Below, piece by piece: positions 1-5,231 of a stretch of DNA of 7,909 nt. The stretch is from contig CAZMSF010000041.1 in assembly GCA_964568885.1 (NCBI GenBank), forward strand, positions 1 through 7,909, read 5' to 3'. This DNA is from JAUSNA01 sp964568885 (GTDB lineage: Bacteria > Patescibacteriota > Microgenomatia > Levybacterales > GWA1-39-11). Made by a program: the position numbers and the translations under genes. Positions within the stretch are counted from its first letter, which is position 1. Every line of letters starts with the position of its first letter. The notes under the pieces are model-generated. The model had not been told where the DNA came from. It did not search any database and saw nothing but the letters and a program-made list of their open reading frames with translations.

Positions 1-233
1 TTCTGGGCGGATTTCTTTTGGGCTTTGTCTACTGCTTCATTTACAGCATCCCGTGCGTCTCTCATTTCCTCACCATTAATTTCTAAGGATTTGACTTTCA
101 TATCCCCGGTCATAAGTATTTTTACTCTTCCCTTCTCAACTTCAACCTCAATTTGTGCGAGTTCGTCTTGGATTCTTTTTGCTTGATCGCGGAGTTTTTT
201 AATCTCTGCTGCTTGTTTGAACGGATTAATCAT
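1..233 (-). CDS. ybaB: YbaB/EbfC family nucleoid-associated protein (partial, C-terminus beyond window)
   Basis: Reading the complement from the ATG at 233 gives about 77 residues starting MINPFKQAAEIKKLRDQAKR, followed by a heptad-like helix (QDELAQIEVEVEKG), a short beta section (RVKILMTGDMKVKSLEING) and a helix (DARDAVNEAVDKAQKK). This is the order of the small dimeric YbaB/EbfC family, which binds DNA without strict sequence specificity; members are usually about 100-110 residues, so most of the gene is here. An AAAGGAGGTG Shine-Dalgarno lies at 244-253, ten bases from the ATG, which fixes the start. In many bacteria the gene directly follows dnaX and precedes recR; here dnaX is several kb away and a Nudix-like gene sits just upstream on the same strand. 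Family call is from sequence pattern only. Confidence 0.85.
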   Translation of the reverse strand, partial: MINPFKQAAEIKKLRDQAKRIQDELAQIEVEVEKGRVKILMTGDMKVKSLEINGEEMRDARDAVNEAVDKAQKKSAQ

Positions 234-265
234 AAAAAAGTAACACCTCCTTTATCTGTGGTACA

Positions 266-294
266 AGAGTACCAATTTTTTTAATAATTGGCAA
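266..294 (-). promoter_or_regulatory. Probable sigma70 promoter of ybaB with an overlapping palindrome
   Basis: On the minus strand TTGCCA (289-294) is followed after exactly 17 bp by TACTCT (266-271), about 33 bases before the ybaB ATG. A perfect inverted repeat, TGGTAC-4 nt-GTACCA (259-274), covers the -10 element and could be a repressor site or a small hairpin. The promoter lies in the 64-bp space between the Nudix-like gene and ybaB, so ybaB may be read both from here and from the ipk operon. Confidence 0.45.
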
Positions 295-297
295 GCA

Positions 298-984
298 TTA
301 TTGCCTGCCAAAGAACATATCTGTCTCAGGTGACGTATCCATTGTGACAAGATGACTCATAGTGTATGCAAGACCATATTCAACATCGGGTTCCATTTGT
401 CGTGCCGCTTCATACATAGAAGGGTAATACGGCTCAAGATAGAGACTTCGAAAGTCAACATTGTTGGGACGTCTTTTGTTTATCTCCAAAACCCTCTCCA
501 TAACGGGTACCGTAAACGGCCTGACATTTGACGAGGACAACAAGGTTTTGACACCAATCCAACGAAGATCGGAAAATTCAGAAGGATGCTGCGGTTCAAA
601 AGGCATTGTATCGCTATTGCCATCATACTTCAAAAGCAGTGTCGCAACCCAAACGTCCGGCATGACTTCGAGCTGGTCTATTACTCCTGCAGAATACATA
701 CGCCCTCTCAAATTCGGCATTACCCTATCTGTCGTAATCTCCGTCAAAAGCGCGCTCACAAACCCGCCTTCCTGTTCCAATTCGTTGGGTTTTAATGTCT
801 CAAACGGAATTGAGGTTTGCCCTTTCAACTTAATAGTTGCAGGCTTGGTAACCTGCTCTGTCCCCACTAAAAGCCTTCCGTCTTTTGAGACGACCACTCC
901 TGCAACTGCTTTTATTTTGTCTTTTTTGAGTTCACTTTCAGGGACGAGTCCGTAAGAGTAATACCCTTCTTTTCGTAAATTCAT
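298..984 (-). CDS. Nudix-fold protein with degenerate Nudix box, coupled to ipk
   Basis: The 228-residue protein has the layout of a Nudix domain: strand KAVAGVVVSKDGRLLVG (about 25-41), a region where the Nudix box should be (about 55-86), then long strands with GVIDQLEVMPDVWVATLLLKY (about 100-119) and a late FSDLRWIGVKTLL segment typical of the end of the fold. The catalytic signature GX5EX7REUXEEXGU is not intact: the box region has Gly55 and Glu62, but the helix reads SALLTEITTD instead of REUXEE, so metal-dependent hydrolysis is doubtful. The start ATG overlaps the stop of the upstream isopentenyl phosphate kinase as ATGA (981-984), implying translational coupling. A role next to isoprenoid phosphate metabolism, perhaps binding rather than hydrolysis, is inference. 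The C-terminal third (about 165-228) matches nothing I recognise. Confidence 0.7.
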   Translation of the reverse strand: MNLRKEGYYSYGLVPESELKKDKIKAVAGVVVSKDGRLLVGTEQVTKPATIKLKGQTSIPFETLKPNELEQEGGFVSALLTEITTDRVMPNLRGRMYSAGVIDQLEVMPDVWVATLLLKYDGNSDTMPFEPQHPSEFSDLRWIGVKTLLSSSNVRPFTVPVMERVLEINKRRPNNVDFRSLYLEPYYPSMYEAARQMEPDVEYGLAYTMSHLVTMDTSPETDMFFGRQ

Positions 985-1760
985 TTCACTATTGTCACAA
1001 ATCTTGAGTTCTTCCCTTTTAAGGTCTGATAGAGCTCATTTTTTCTGGTCCCGTTAAGGATAATTGTAGGAATACCCAATTTGCCAAGCTTTACCGCTTC
1101 TTCGACTTTGTGCATCATGCTGCCTGTCACGTCGGTTGTTTTTGAGGGGAATAGATGTTTCTTGACCATTGCGAAAGTAAGTGGGGAAATTTGCCGGATA
1201 GTCTTACCCAACTCATCATAGACACCATCCGTTATACCCACCTGAATTATTTCCTTGATGTTTAATTTTTGTCTTGCAAGAAACAGAACCAAATGCCTGG
1301 TTGAAACCTCGCCAGAAAAAATTGTCGTTTGCCACGAAGTATCCATAATAACGTCCCCATAAAGCACCGGAACAAGCCCCTGAGAGAGCGCTTCAAAAAC
1401 CGGTTCGAGGTTGCTTTTTTTCAAAGCTCCGTTTTGGGAAAGAAACATACTGTTTGGCCTGAATGACACAGCAGGAATTTTTGCATTCAAAAGTTCTTGC
1501 ATAACCACCCTATTCATCTCCGTCGCGTCAAAAAAAACTCTAGCAATTCCGATAGTGTTTTTGTAGCCTTTTTTTCCTCCGTATTTTTTTGCGCTCGTAT
1601 GCGCATAACTCCCCTGTCCATGCACTATCACAACGGGAACGTTTGCTTTTTTTATCTCCAAAACAAGCCTTTTTAATGCGGTGAGATTTGGGGTGTATGG
1701 GCGCGTTTTATCGGTTATAATAGAACCGCCAAGTTTTAAGATAATCAATTGTTTTTTCAT
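981..1760 (-). CDS. Isopentenyl phosphate kinase (amino acid kinase family)
   Basis: The 259-residue protein follows archaeal-type isopentenyl phosphate kinases, which phosphorylate isopentenyl phosphate to isopentenyl diphosphate in the alternative mevalonate route or in salvage. Visible motifs in order: LKLGGSIITDK (8-18), nucleotide-binding HGQGSYAH (47-54) followed by AKKYG, PAVSFRPNS (96-104), GDVIMD (135-140), SGE (149-151), TDGVYD (177-182), DVTGSM with a following HKV (210-219), and ILNGT near the C-terminus. His54 matches the conserved His said to distinguish IPK from other amino acid kinases. Departures from the usual pattern are Gln49 in the usually GGG-type loop, SGE for SGD, and DVTGSM for DVTGGM. 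Length is normal for the family. It is the first gene of a two-gene operon with the Nudix-like gene and is divergent from an isomerase-like gene. No strong Shine-Dalgarno is seen. Confidence 0.85.
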   Translation of the reverse strand: MKKQLIILKLGGSIITDKTRPYTPNLTALKRLVLEIKKANVPVVIVHGQGSYAHTSAKKYGGKKGYKNTIGIARVFFDATEMNRVVMQELLNAKIPAVSFRPNSMFLSQNGALKKSNLEPVFEALSQGLVPVLYGDVIMDTSWQTTIFSGEVSTRHLVLFLARQKLNIKEIIQVGITDGVYDELGKTIRQISPLTFAMVKKHLFPSKTTDVTGSMMHKVEEAVKLGKLGIPTIILNGTRKNELYQTLKGKNSRFVTIVK

Positions 1761-1780
1761 GCTTTTTGTCCCGAGTGTGT

Positions 1781-1809
1781 ATTATAGTTGATACAACAAA
1801 ACAACACAA
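1781..1809 (-). promoter_or_regulatory. Sigma70-type promoter of the ipk operon
   Basis: On the minus strand TTGTGT (1804-1809) and a perfect TATAAT (1781-1786) are separated by 17 bp. Transcription would start near 1774, leaving a leader of about 13 bases before the ipk ATG with only a weak GGGA. The -35 element directly abuts the start codon of the divergent isomerase-like gene at 1810, so RNA polymerase bound here would cover that gene's start region. Confidence 0.6.
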
Positions 1810-2373
1810 ATGAGCTCAATCACAAAAAATACAAGCCCTTATTACAAACAAAAACAGATTATAGCCCGTGTCGATAGACAAGGGAATATAATCGGTGAAA
1901 TCGAAAAATGGGAGGCGCACAAAAAAGGCATTTTACACAGGGCAATCTCTGTGGCGCTTTTGTATAAAAACCAGTACGTCATCCAGCACAGAAAGCATAT
2001 CGCATTCGACGGAATGTTCGATATCACTGTCTCTTCCCACCAATTGATGATTGGCGGTCAAATGGAAGATACGGTTGAGTGTACCCTAAGAGCATTGAAA
2101 CGTGAATTTAATGTCGACATAAATGGGCTGAAAAAACGCCCGACAATTGAAGGGTTCGTGTACTACAAAGCGAAAGACAAATTCAGTGAATTTACTGAGC
2201 ATGAGATAGATGACATTCTCATTGCAGAACTAAAGGCATTACCAAACCCTAATTATGAATTCGCTTACGGCTACTCACTCGTCACAAAAGATGAGCTGAA
2301 AAGAGAAAAATCCCGCCTCTACCAAAACCTCGCTCCGTGGGTGAAAGTTATGCTGAAAGAAAATATGCTATAG
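1810..2373 (+). CDS. Type 1 isopentenyl-diphosphate isomerase-like Nudix protein lacking the catalytic cysteine
   Basis: The 187-residue protein resembles type 1 IDI, which interconverts IPP and DMAPP. The N-terminal IARVDRQGNIIG and the segment KWEAHKKGILHRAISV (33-48) supply His37 and His43, equivalents of the metal ligands near His25 and His32 of E. coli Idi. His77 matches His69, Glu99 in LKREFNVD matches Glu87, EGFVYY carries the aromatic residue, TEHEID (129-134) carries both late glutamates, and APW holds the late Trp177. In the active-site block DITVSSHQ (71-78) the position of the catalytic Cys (WTN-x-x-C-x-H-P in the family) is Ser75. Known mutants of this Cys are severely impaired, so this is either a diverged isomerase or a Nudix protein with another job. 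Neighbouring divergent ipk supports an isoprenoid link. No Shine-Dalgarno precedes the ATG; the leader is A/C-rich. Confidence 0.75.
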   Translation: MSSITKNTSPYYKQKQIIARVDRQGNIIGEIEKWEAHKKGILHRAISVALLYKNQYVIQHRKHIAFDGMFDITVSSHQLMIGGQMEDTVECTLRALKREFNVDINGLKKRPTIEGFVYYKAKDKFSEFTEHEIDDILIAELKALPNPNYEFAYGYSLVTKDELKREKSRLYQNLAPWVKVMLKENML

Positions 2374-2374
2374 G

Positions 2375-2403
2375 TTGGTATTCACCTTCAGAAGTGTTAT
2401 AAT
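2375..2403 (+). promoter_or_regulatory. Sigma70-type promoter reading into the 94-bp repeat array
   Basis: TTGGTA (2375-2380), 17 bp, then a perfect TATAAT (2398-2403), starting two bases after the stop of the isomerase-like gene. The expected start, seven bases after the -10 element, is base 2410, which is the first base of the first 94-bp repeat. This suggests the repeat array is transcribed as a unit, though such AT-rich motifs also arise by chance. Confidence 0.45.
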
Positions 2404-2409
2404 TTCCAT

Positions 2410-2752
2410 GAATTTTGAATCGAAAAAGGGCGAATGCTGCCTTTTGGAGATTTTTATTCATTTGCACTTTGAAATGTGTTGTTGAATTTATAGTAGTTAC
2501 CGCNNNNNNNNNNNNNNNNNNNNNNNNNNNNNNNNNNNNNNNNNNNNNNNNNNNNNNNNNNNNNNNNNNNNNNNNNNNNNNNNNNNNNNNNNNNNNNNNN
2601 NNNGATTTTTATTCATTTGCACTTTGAAATGTGTTGTTGAATTTATAGTAGTTACCGCGAATTTTGAATCGAAAAAGGGCGAATGCTGCCTTTTGGAGAT
2701 TTTTATTCATTTGCACTTTGAAATGTGTTGTTGAATTTATAGTAGTTACCGC
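2410..2752 (+). repeat. Tandem array of a 94-bp repeat, interrupted by an assembly gap
   Basis: One full copy occupies 2410-2503. After the gap, 2604-2658 matches the last 55 bases of the unit and 2659-2752 is a second full, apparently identical copy. Each unit starts GAATTTTGAATCG and ends TAGTAGTTACCGC; 94 is not a multiple of three and the copies carry no shared long reading frame, so it is not coding. Within each unit, an AAAAGGGC / GCCTTTT stem with a GAATGCT loop followed by a T-rich stretch looks like a weak terminator hairpin. There are no unique spacers, so it is not CRISPR. Copy number is unknown because of the gap. Confidence 0.9.
2504..2603. other. Assembly gap of 100 Ns inside the repeat array
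   Basis: Exactly 100 undetermined bases. The left flank stops at the last base of a repeat unit and the right flank resumes at unit position 40. If the array is continuous the real gap must be 39 + 94n bases, and 100 does not fit, so 100 is a placeholder length. Linkage of the two sides rests on whatever scaffolding evidence was used and cannot be confirmed here. Confidence 0.97.
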
Positions 2753-2789
2753 CCTTCGTATAACCTAGTACGCGGAGCGGTAACTATTA
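2740..2789. repeat. Inverted repeat at the right end of the tandem array
   Basis: TAGTAGTTACCGC (2740-2752), the end of the last 94-bp unit, is answered by GCGGTAACTATTA (2777-2789). The 13-bp arms match at 12 positions around a 24-bp centre that holds a smaller CGTA/TACG pair. It lies just before the first gene of the GC-rich cassette and could be a cruciform, a leader hairpin or a recombination site. Confidence 0.6.
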
Positions 2790-2810
2790 GCATCCTGCCC
2801 GGAGGAGAAA

Positions 2811-3032
2811 ATGGCAGTAAGTCCTATCGAGGCCCAGATTTTTCTGGGCGAACACACCTGTATCGACTGTCACACGACAGTCGAAACAGTCAAAGACGCT
2901 CAGAGCGGCAAACTCGTGGAACTCAACCACAAACCACCCTGCTTTCCATACATGACAGCTTCCGCCCGCGCTCGAACAATTGAGCACAGGGATGGAAGTA
3001 CAACGCCCAACCCCGAATATCGGGGCGCTTAA
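2811..3032 (+). CDS. Small hypothetical protein with Cys/His cluster
   Basis: A 73-residue product of unrecognised family, starting MAVSPIEAQIFLGEHTCIDC. GGAGGAG at 2801-2807 is well placed before the ATG and supports the start. Cys17 and Cys20 (CIDCH), then His40 and Cys44 (NHKPPC) could bind one zinc ion as a C-x2-C ... H/C finger; there is no signal peptide or membrane segment. The tail (about 50-73) is polar and probably disordered. It is the first gene of a three-gene plus-strand cassette whose GC content is well above the flanking genes. A small CCCCG-AATAT-CGGGG hairpin lies over the last codons (3011-3025). Real gene status is likely but function is unknown. Confidence 0.6.
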   Translation: MAVSPIEAQIFLGEHTCIDCHTTVETVKDAQSGKLVELNHKPPCFPYMTASARARTIEHRDGSTTPNPEYRGA

Positions 3033-3062
3033 CCTTTATGATCGGCAGAAAAGAGAACACCG

Positions 3063-3368
3063 TTGAGTAGCCCTGCAATCACCGTCATCAACGAACGCGC
3101 CTCCGGTAAAGGAGGCGCACGACGCATCATCCACGAGCTTTCAAACGGTTGGTGGATAAACGACTTGGGATTGCGCGGACAGCGCCATCACCGATATTCA
3201 CTCTACAAGCCGGGTGTAGGCGGCCCAGGCCGCCAGACATTCATCAAGGGCGATGACAATTTCAGCCGCCTTCTTGAGTACGCAAATACTCATGCTGGCG
3301 ACAGCACTGAGCAAAAGACAAAGTCTTCACCCGAATTGCCTGCCCGAAAGGAGAAACACAGAAGATGA
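3063..3368 (+). CDS. Small basic hypothetical protein
   Basis: A 101-residue, basic and glycine-rich protein (RASGKGGARRIIHE, LGLRGQRHHRYSLYKPG) that I do not recognise; the last 25 residues are charged and look disordered. The proposed start is a TTG preceded only by a weak AAAAGAG, so a later start is possible. A ten-codon reading frame (3038-3070) overlaps this start and could be a leader peptide. The stop overlaps the next gene's start as ATGA (3365-3368), which argues that the frame is real and coupled. Same high-GC composition as its neighbours in the cassette. Confidence 0.5.
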   Translation: MSSPAITVINERASGKGGARRIIHELSNGWWINDLGLRGQRHHRYSLYKPGVGGPGRQTFIKGDDNFSRLLEYANTHAGDSTEQKTKSSPELPARKEKHRR

Positions 3369-3691
3369 GAAGCATAGCGACCAGGGACGCTCTACTGGCA
3401 ACGCTGCCGCAGCACGACGAGTTCGTCGAACGACTGGCAAAGTTCGACGACAACGACGACGTGAGGGCGTTCATCTATGAGCCTTTGGCTCAACATCACG
3501 CGGGCGAAGAAGTCCGCGTCATGAACCTGATGAGCTCGTTCTTCTCGATTCTCATGAAGAACCAATGGCGGTTCACTGGCCCTCGCTACACCACTCTCCT
3601 CATCGATGGCATGCACCGATGGGTCGAGCTTCTGGTCGACGACCGGGAGTTCGTGGGCGCCTACCAAGAGCAGCTCGCAATCGTTGATTAG
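3365..3691 (+). CDS. Small hypothetical acidic protein
   Basis: A 108-residue, mostly helical acidic protein of unknown family. Segments include DEFVERLAKFDDNDDVRAF (about 18-36), a central stretch with a short hydrophobic MNLMSSFFSILM (about 53-64), and a C-terminal WVELLVDDREFVGAYQEQL (about 86-104). An AAAGGAG (3347-3353) precedes the ATG by eleven bases, and the start overlaps the previous stop by ATGA. It is the last gene of the cassette and is followed 22 bases later by a strong GC hairpin. No membrane segment or catalytic motif is evident. Confidence 0.6.
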   Translation: MRSIATRDALLATLPQHDEFVERLAKFDDNDDVRAFIYEPLAQHHAGEEVRVMNLMSSFFSILMKNQWRFTGPRYTTLLIDGMHRWVELLVDDREFVGAYQEQLAIVD

Positions 3692-3713
3692 CGCAACCAC
3701 ACATTTCGAAGTC

Positions 3714-3740
3714 GGGCCGCCCCTTGTGGGCGGCCCTTCT
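3714..3740 (+). terminator. GC-rich hairpin ending the three-gene cassette
   Basis: Perfect 9-bp arms GGGCCGCCC (3714-3722) and GGGCGGCCC (3728-3736) with a five-base loop, followed by TTCT. The trailing T-run is short, so termination may be imperfect. It lies between convergent genes and could also stop dnaX transcripts from the other strand, although no T-run follows on that side. Confidence 0.7.
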
Positions 3741-3742
3741 CG

Positions 3743-3770
3743 TATCTGAAGGGCTAATTCTTATCTGAAG
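3743..3770. repeat. Short direct repeat across the dnaX stop codon
   Basis: TATCTGAAG occurs at 3743-3751 and again at 3762-3770, each preceded by TTCT (with two extra bases in the first copy). The second copy is within the last dnaX codons, the first lies just outside, at the edge of the GC-rich cassette. It could be a scar of cassette insertion at the end of dnaX, or chance. Confidence 0.4.
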
Positions 3771-5139
3771 AAACTCTCACAATAACGTCCATATTTCCTT
3801 CAACCATTCCTGCAACTACCTTTTGGATATCCTTAAAAACATTTTCAGACATAAGCCTCTCTGCATGAATTGGGAATGGAGTTATTATCACAAATTCATT
3901 ATCCAAAACTTCTGCTCGTTTGGCCGACCTTAAAAGTGCCGCACCCGGTTTGTTAATAGCATTGAGTCGCGCGGTCAACTCGGCAAGCACATCTTTTGTT
4001 GCACTCTTTGTATTCTCTTTTGTGACTTTCTTTGGTTCGTTCTCAACGACAGGAACATTTTCGGTCTCGGATTTTTCTTCAACTTTTTTTTGAGAAACAT
4101 CGATAATACAAAATTTTACACTCATAAGTTCCAAAGGAAGCTGCGGGATTACCGATACTTTCAGCTCTCCATATGCCTCATTGGAAAGTTTCAATAGGTC
4201 TTTTACATGGGAGATATTCAATCCTGCAACGTCTTTTTCCTCACTTTCTATACCGTTTCGAAGCATCAGAAGTCCCCTCAGATGGTCAACAAGCCTTTCT
4301 ACTACAACTTTAAAATCGGCCCCCAAATCGGAAAGCTTTGCAATCACAAGGAGTGCTTTTTTCGCGTCCCGCGAAGCGTAAGCGGTAAGCAGTTCAAAAA
4401 CCTCAGCAGAAATTCCCGTTGTTTTAAAAGTTGTACCTAAAAGTTCTTGCGTGAGCGTTCCACCATCTGATGAAAGAACCAATTCTTCAAGCAATTTCGC
4501 CCCGTCCCGGAAGCTCCCTTCAGCCATTTCGTAAATTTTTGACAACACTCCTTTCTCAACTTTTATCCCTTCCCCTTTTACTATACGGTTAAGTGAATGG
4601 ACGAGCTCTTCCTCTGTCGGCTTTTCAAATTGTACCTGGAAAGTTCTTGAGACTACCGTTGCGGGGAGTTTGTGAAGCTCGGTTGTTGCAAGGACAAAAA
4701 CGGCATGACCTGGAGGCTCCTCAAGAGTTTTTAGAAGAGCGTTGAATGCGCCGGTCGATAGCATATGCACCTCATCTATGATGTACACCTTTTTTTTGAG
4801 AGTTGATGGAGAGAATTTCACGCGCTCCCGAAGGATTCGCATCTCCTCCACTCCTCCGTTTGAGGCAGCGTCTATCTCCAAAACGTCGATATTCGAACCA
4901 TCGGTTATCGATACACACGCCATGCACTTATTACAAGGCTCTATGCCTTTTGGTGCGGTGCAATTGATGGCCTTTGCCAAAATACGCGCTGAAGAAGTCT
5001 TCCCAAGACCCTTACCTCCGGTAAAAAGAAATGCGTGAGGAAGGTTTTTTGATGAAAGAATCGCGGTTAATTTTTCGCGGACGGACGCAAGGTCAAGTTC
5101 TGAAATTGTTTGTGGTCTATATTTCCGGTAGAAAACCAT
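3754..5139 (-). CDS. dnaX: DNA polymerase III clamp-loader subunit gamma/tau
   Basis: The 461-residue protein is a DnaX ATPase that loads the sliding clamp at the replisome. The N-terminal FYRKYRP is diagnostic. Walker A GGKGLGKT is at 41-48, the zinc site is Cys60, Cys69, Cys72 and Cys75, Walker B with DEVHML at 122-127, sensor 1 LATTE at 150-154, and the SRC-like arginine finger motif reads SRT (164-166). The three-domain core ends near residue 349; a polar linker (about 350-385) and a short C-terminal domain to 461 follow, making it shorter than E. coli tau. An A8 run at codons 350-352 sits exactly at this border. It lies downstream of ybeY with 92 bp between, and has its own likely promoter. 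No Shine-Dalgarno is seen before the ATG. ybaB, its usual follower, is not adjacent. Confidence 0.95.
   Translation of the reverse strand: MVFYRKYRPQTISELDLASVREKLTAILSSKNLPHAFLFTGGKGLGKTSSARILAKAINCTAPKGIEPCNKCMACVSITDGSNIDVLEIDAASNGGVEEMRILRERVKFSPSTLKKKVYIIDEVHMLSTGAFNALLKTLEEPPGHAVFVLATTELHKLPATVVSRTFQVQFEKPTEEELVHSLNRIVKGEGIKVEKGVLSKIYEMAEGSFRDGAKLLEELVLSSDGGTLTQELLGTTFKTTGISAEVFELLTAYASRDAKKALLVIAKLSDLGADFKVVVERLVDHLRGLLMLRNGIESEEKDVAGLNISHVKDLLKLSNEAYGELKVSVIPQLPLELMSVKFCIIDVSQKKVEEKSETENVPVVENEPKKVTKENTKSATKDVLAELTARLNAINKPGAALLRSAKRAEVLDNEFVIITPFPIHAERLMSENVFKDIQKVVAGMVEGNMDVIVRVSSDKN
4082..4095 (-). promoter_or_regulatory. Possible programmed slippage site in dnaX
   Basis: Minus-strand codons 350-353 read CAA AAA AAA GTT, giving an in-frame A AAA AAA slippery heptamer in a run of eight A's (4084-4091). 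A -1 ribosomal shift, or insertion of one A by RNA polymerase slippage, gives ...Lys-Lys-Ser followed at once by TGA. The product of 353 residues would be the clamp-loader core without the tau tail, as with gamma of E. coli (-1 shift) and Thermus (A-run slippage). No clear upstream Shine-Dalgarno stimulator or strong downstream stem is visible. Confidence 0.4.
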
Positions 5140-5175
5140 GGATTGAGCGTGATGCGTATAACGTCAAGCGTTTAG

Positions 5176-5204
5176 TTTATACAATACTTCTTACTTCAAA
5201 TCAA
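5176..5204 (-). promoter_or_regulatory. Probable sigma70 promoter of dnaX
   Basis: Minus-strand TTGATT (5199-5204), 17 bp, TATAAA (5176-5181) in the ybeY-dnaX gap. The expected start near 5169 leaves a leader of about 30 bases with no Shine-Dalgarno. dnaX may thus be expressed separately from rpsU-ybeY as well as by read-through. Confidence 0.5.
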
Positions 5205-5231
5205 ACTATTCCCTTTACGCTTAACACTGAC

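Noticed and set aside
259..288. Plus-strand intrinsic terminator (palindrome followed by a T-run)
   Set aside because: No plus-strand gene lies upstream in the window, and the six-pair stem is AT-containing and weak; a role in the minus-strand ybaB promoter is more likely.
2415..2627. Reading frame spanning the N gap
   Set aside because: It runs through undetermined bases and non-coding 94-bp repeats; the unit length is not a multiple of three.
2410..2752. CRISPR array
   Set aside because: The copies are directly adjacent with no unique spacers and are far longer than CRISPR repeats.
2859..2873. c-type cytochrome, from CIDCH in the first cassette protein
   Set aside because: No signal peptide or other haem-binding features; a zinc site with His40 and Cys44 fits a small cytoplasmic protein better.
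4789..4797. A8 run in dnaX forming an in-frame A AAA AAG heptamer like the E. coli frameshift site
   Set aside because: A -1 shift here would end the protein after about 120 residues, before Walker B, giving no useful product. It reads Lys115-Lys117 and is probably chance.
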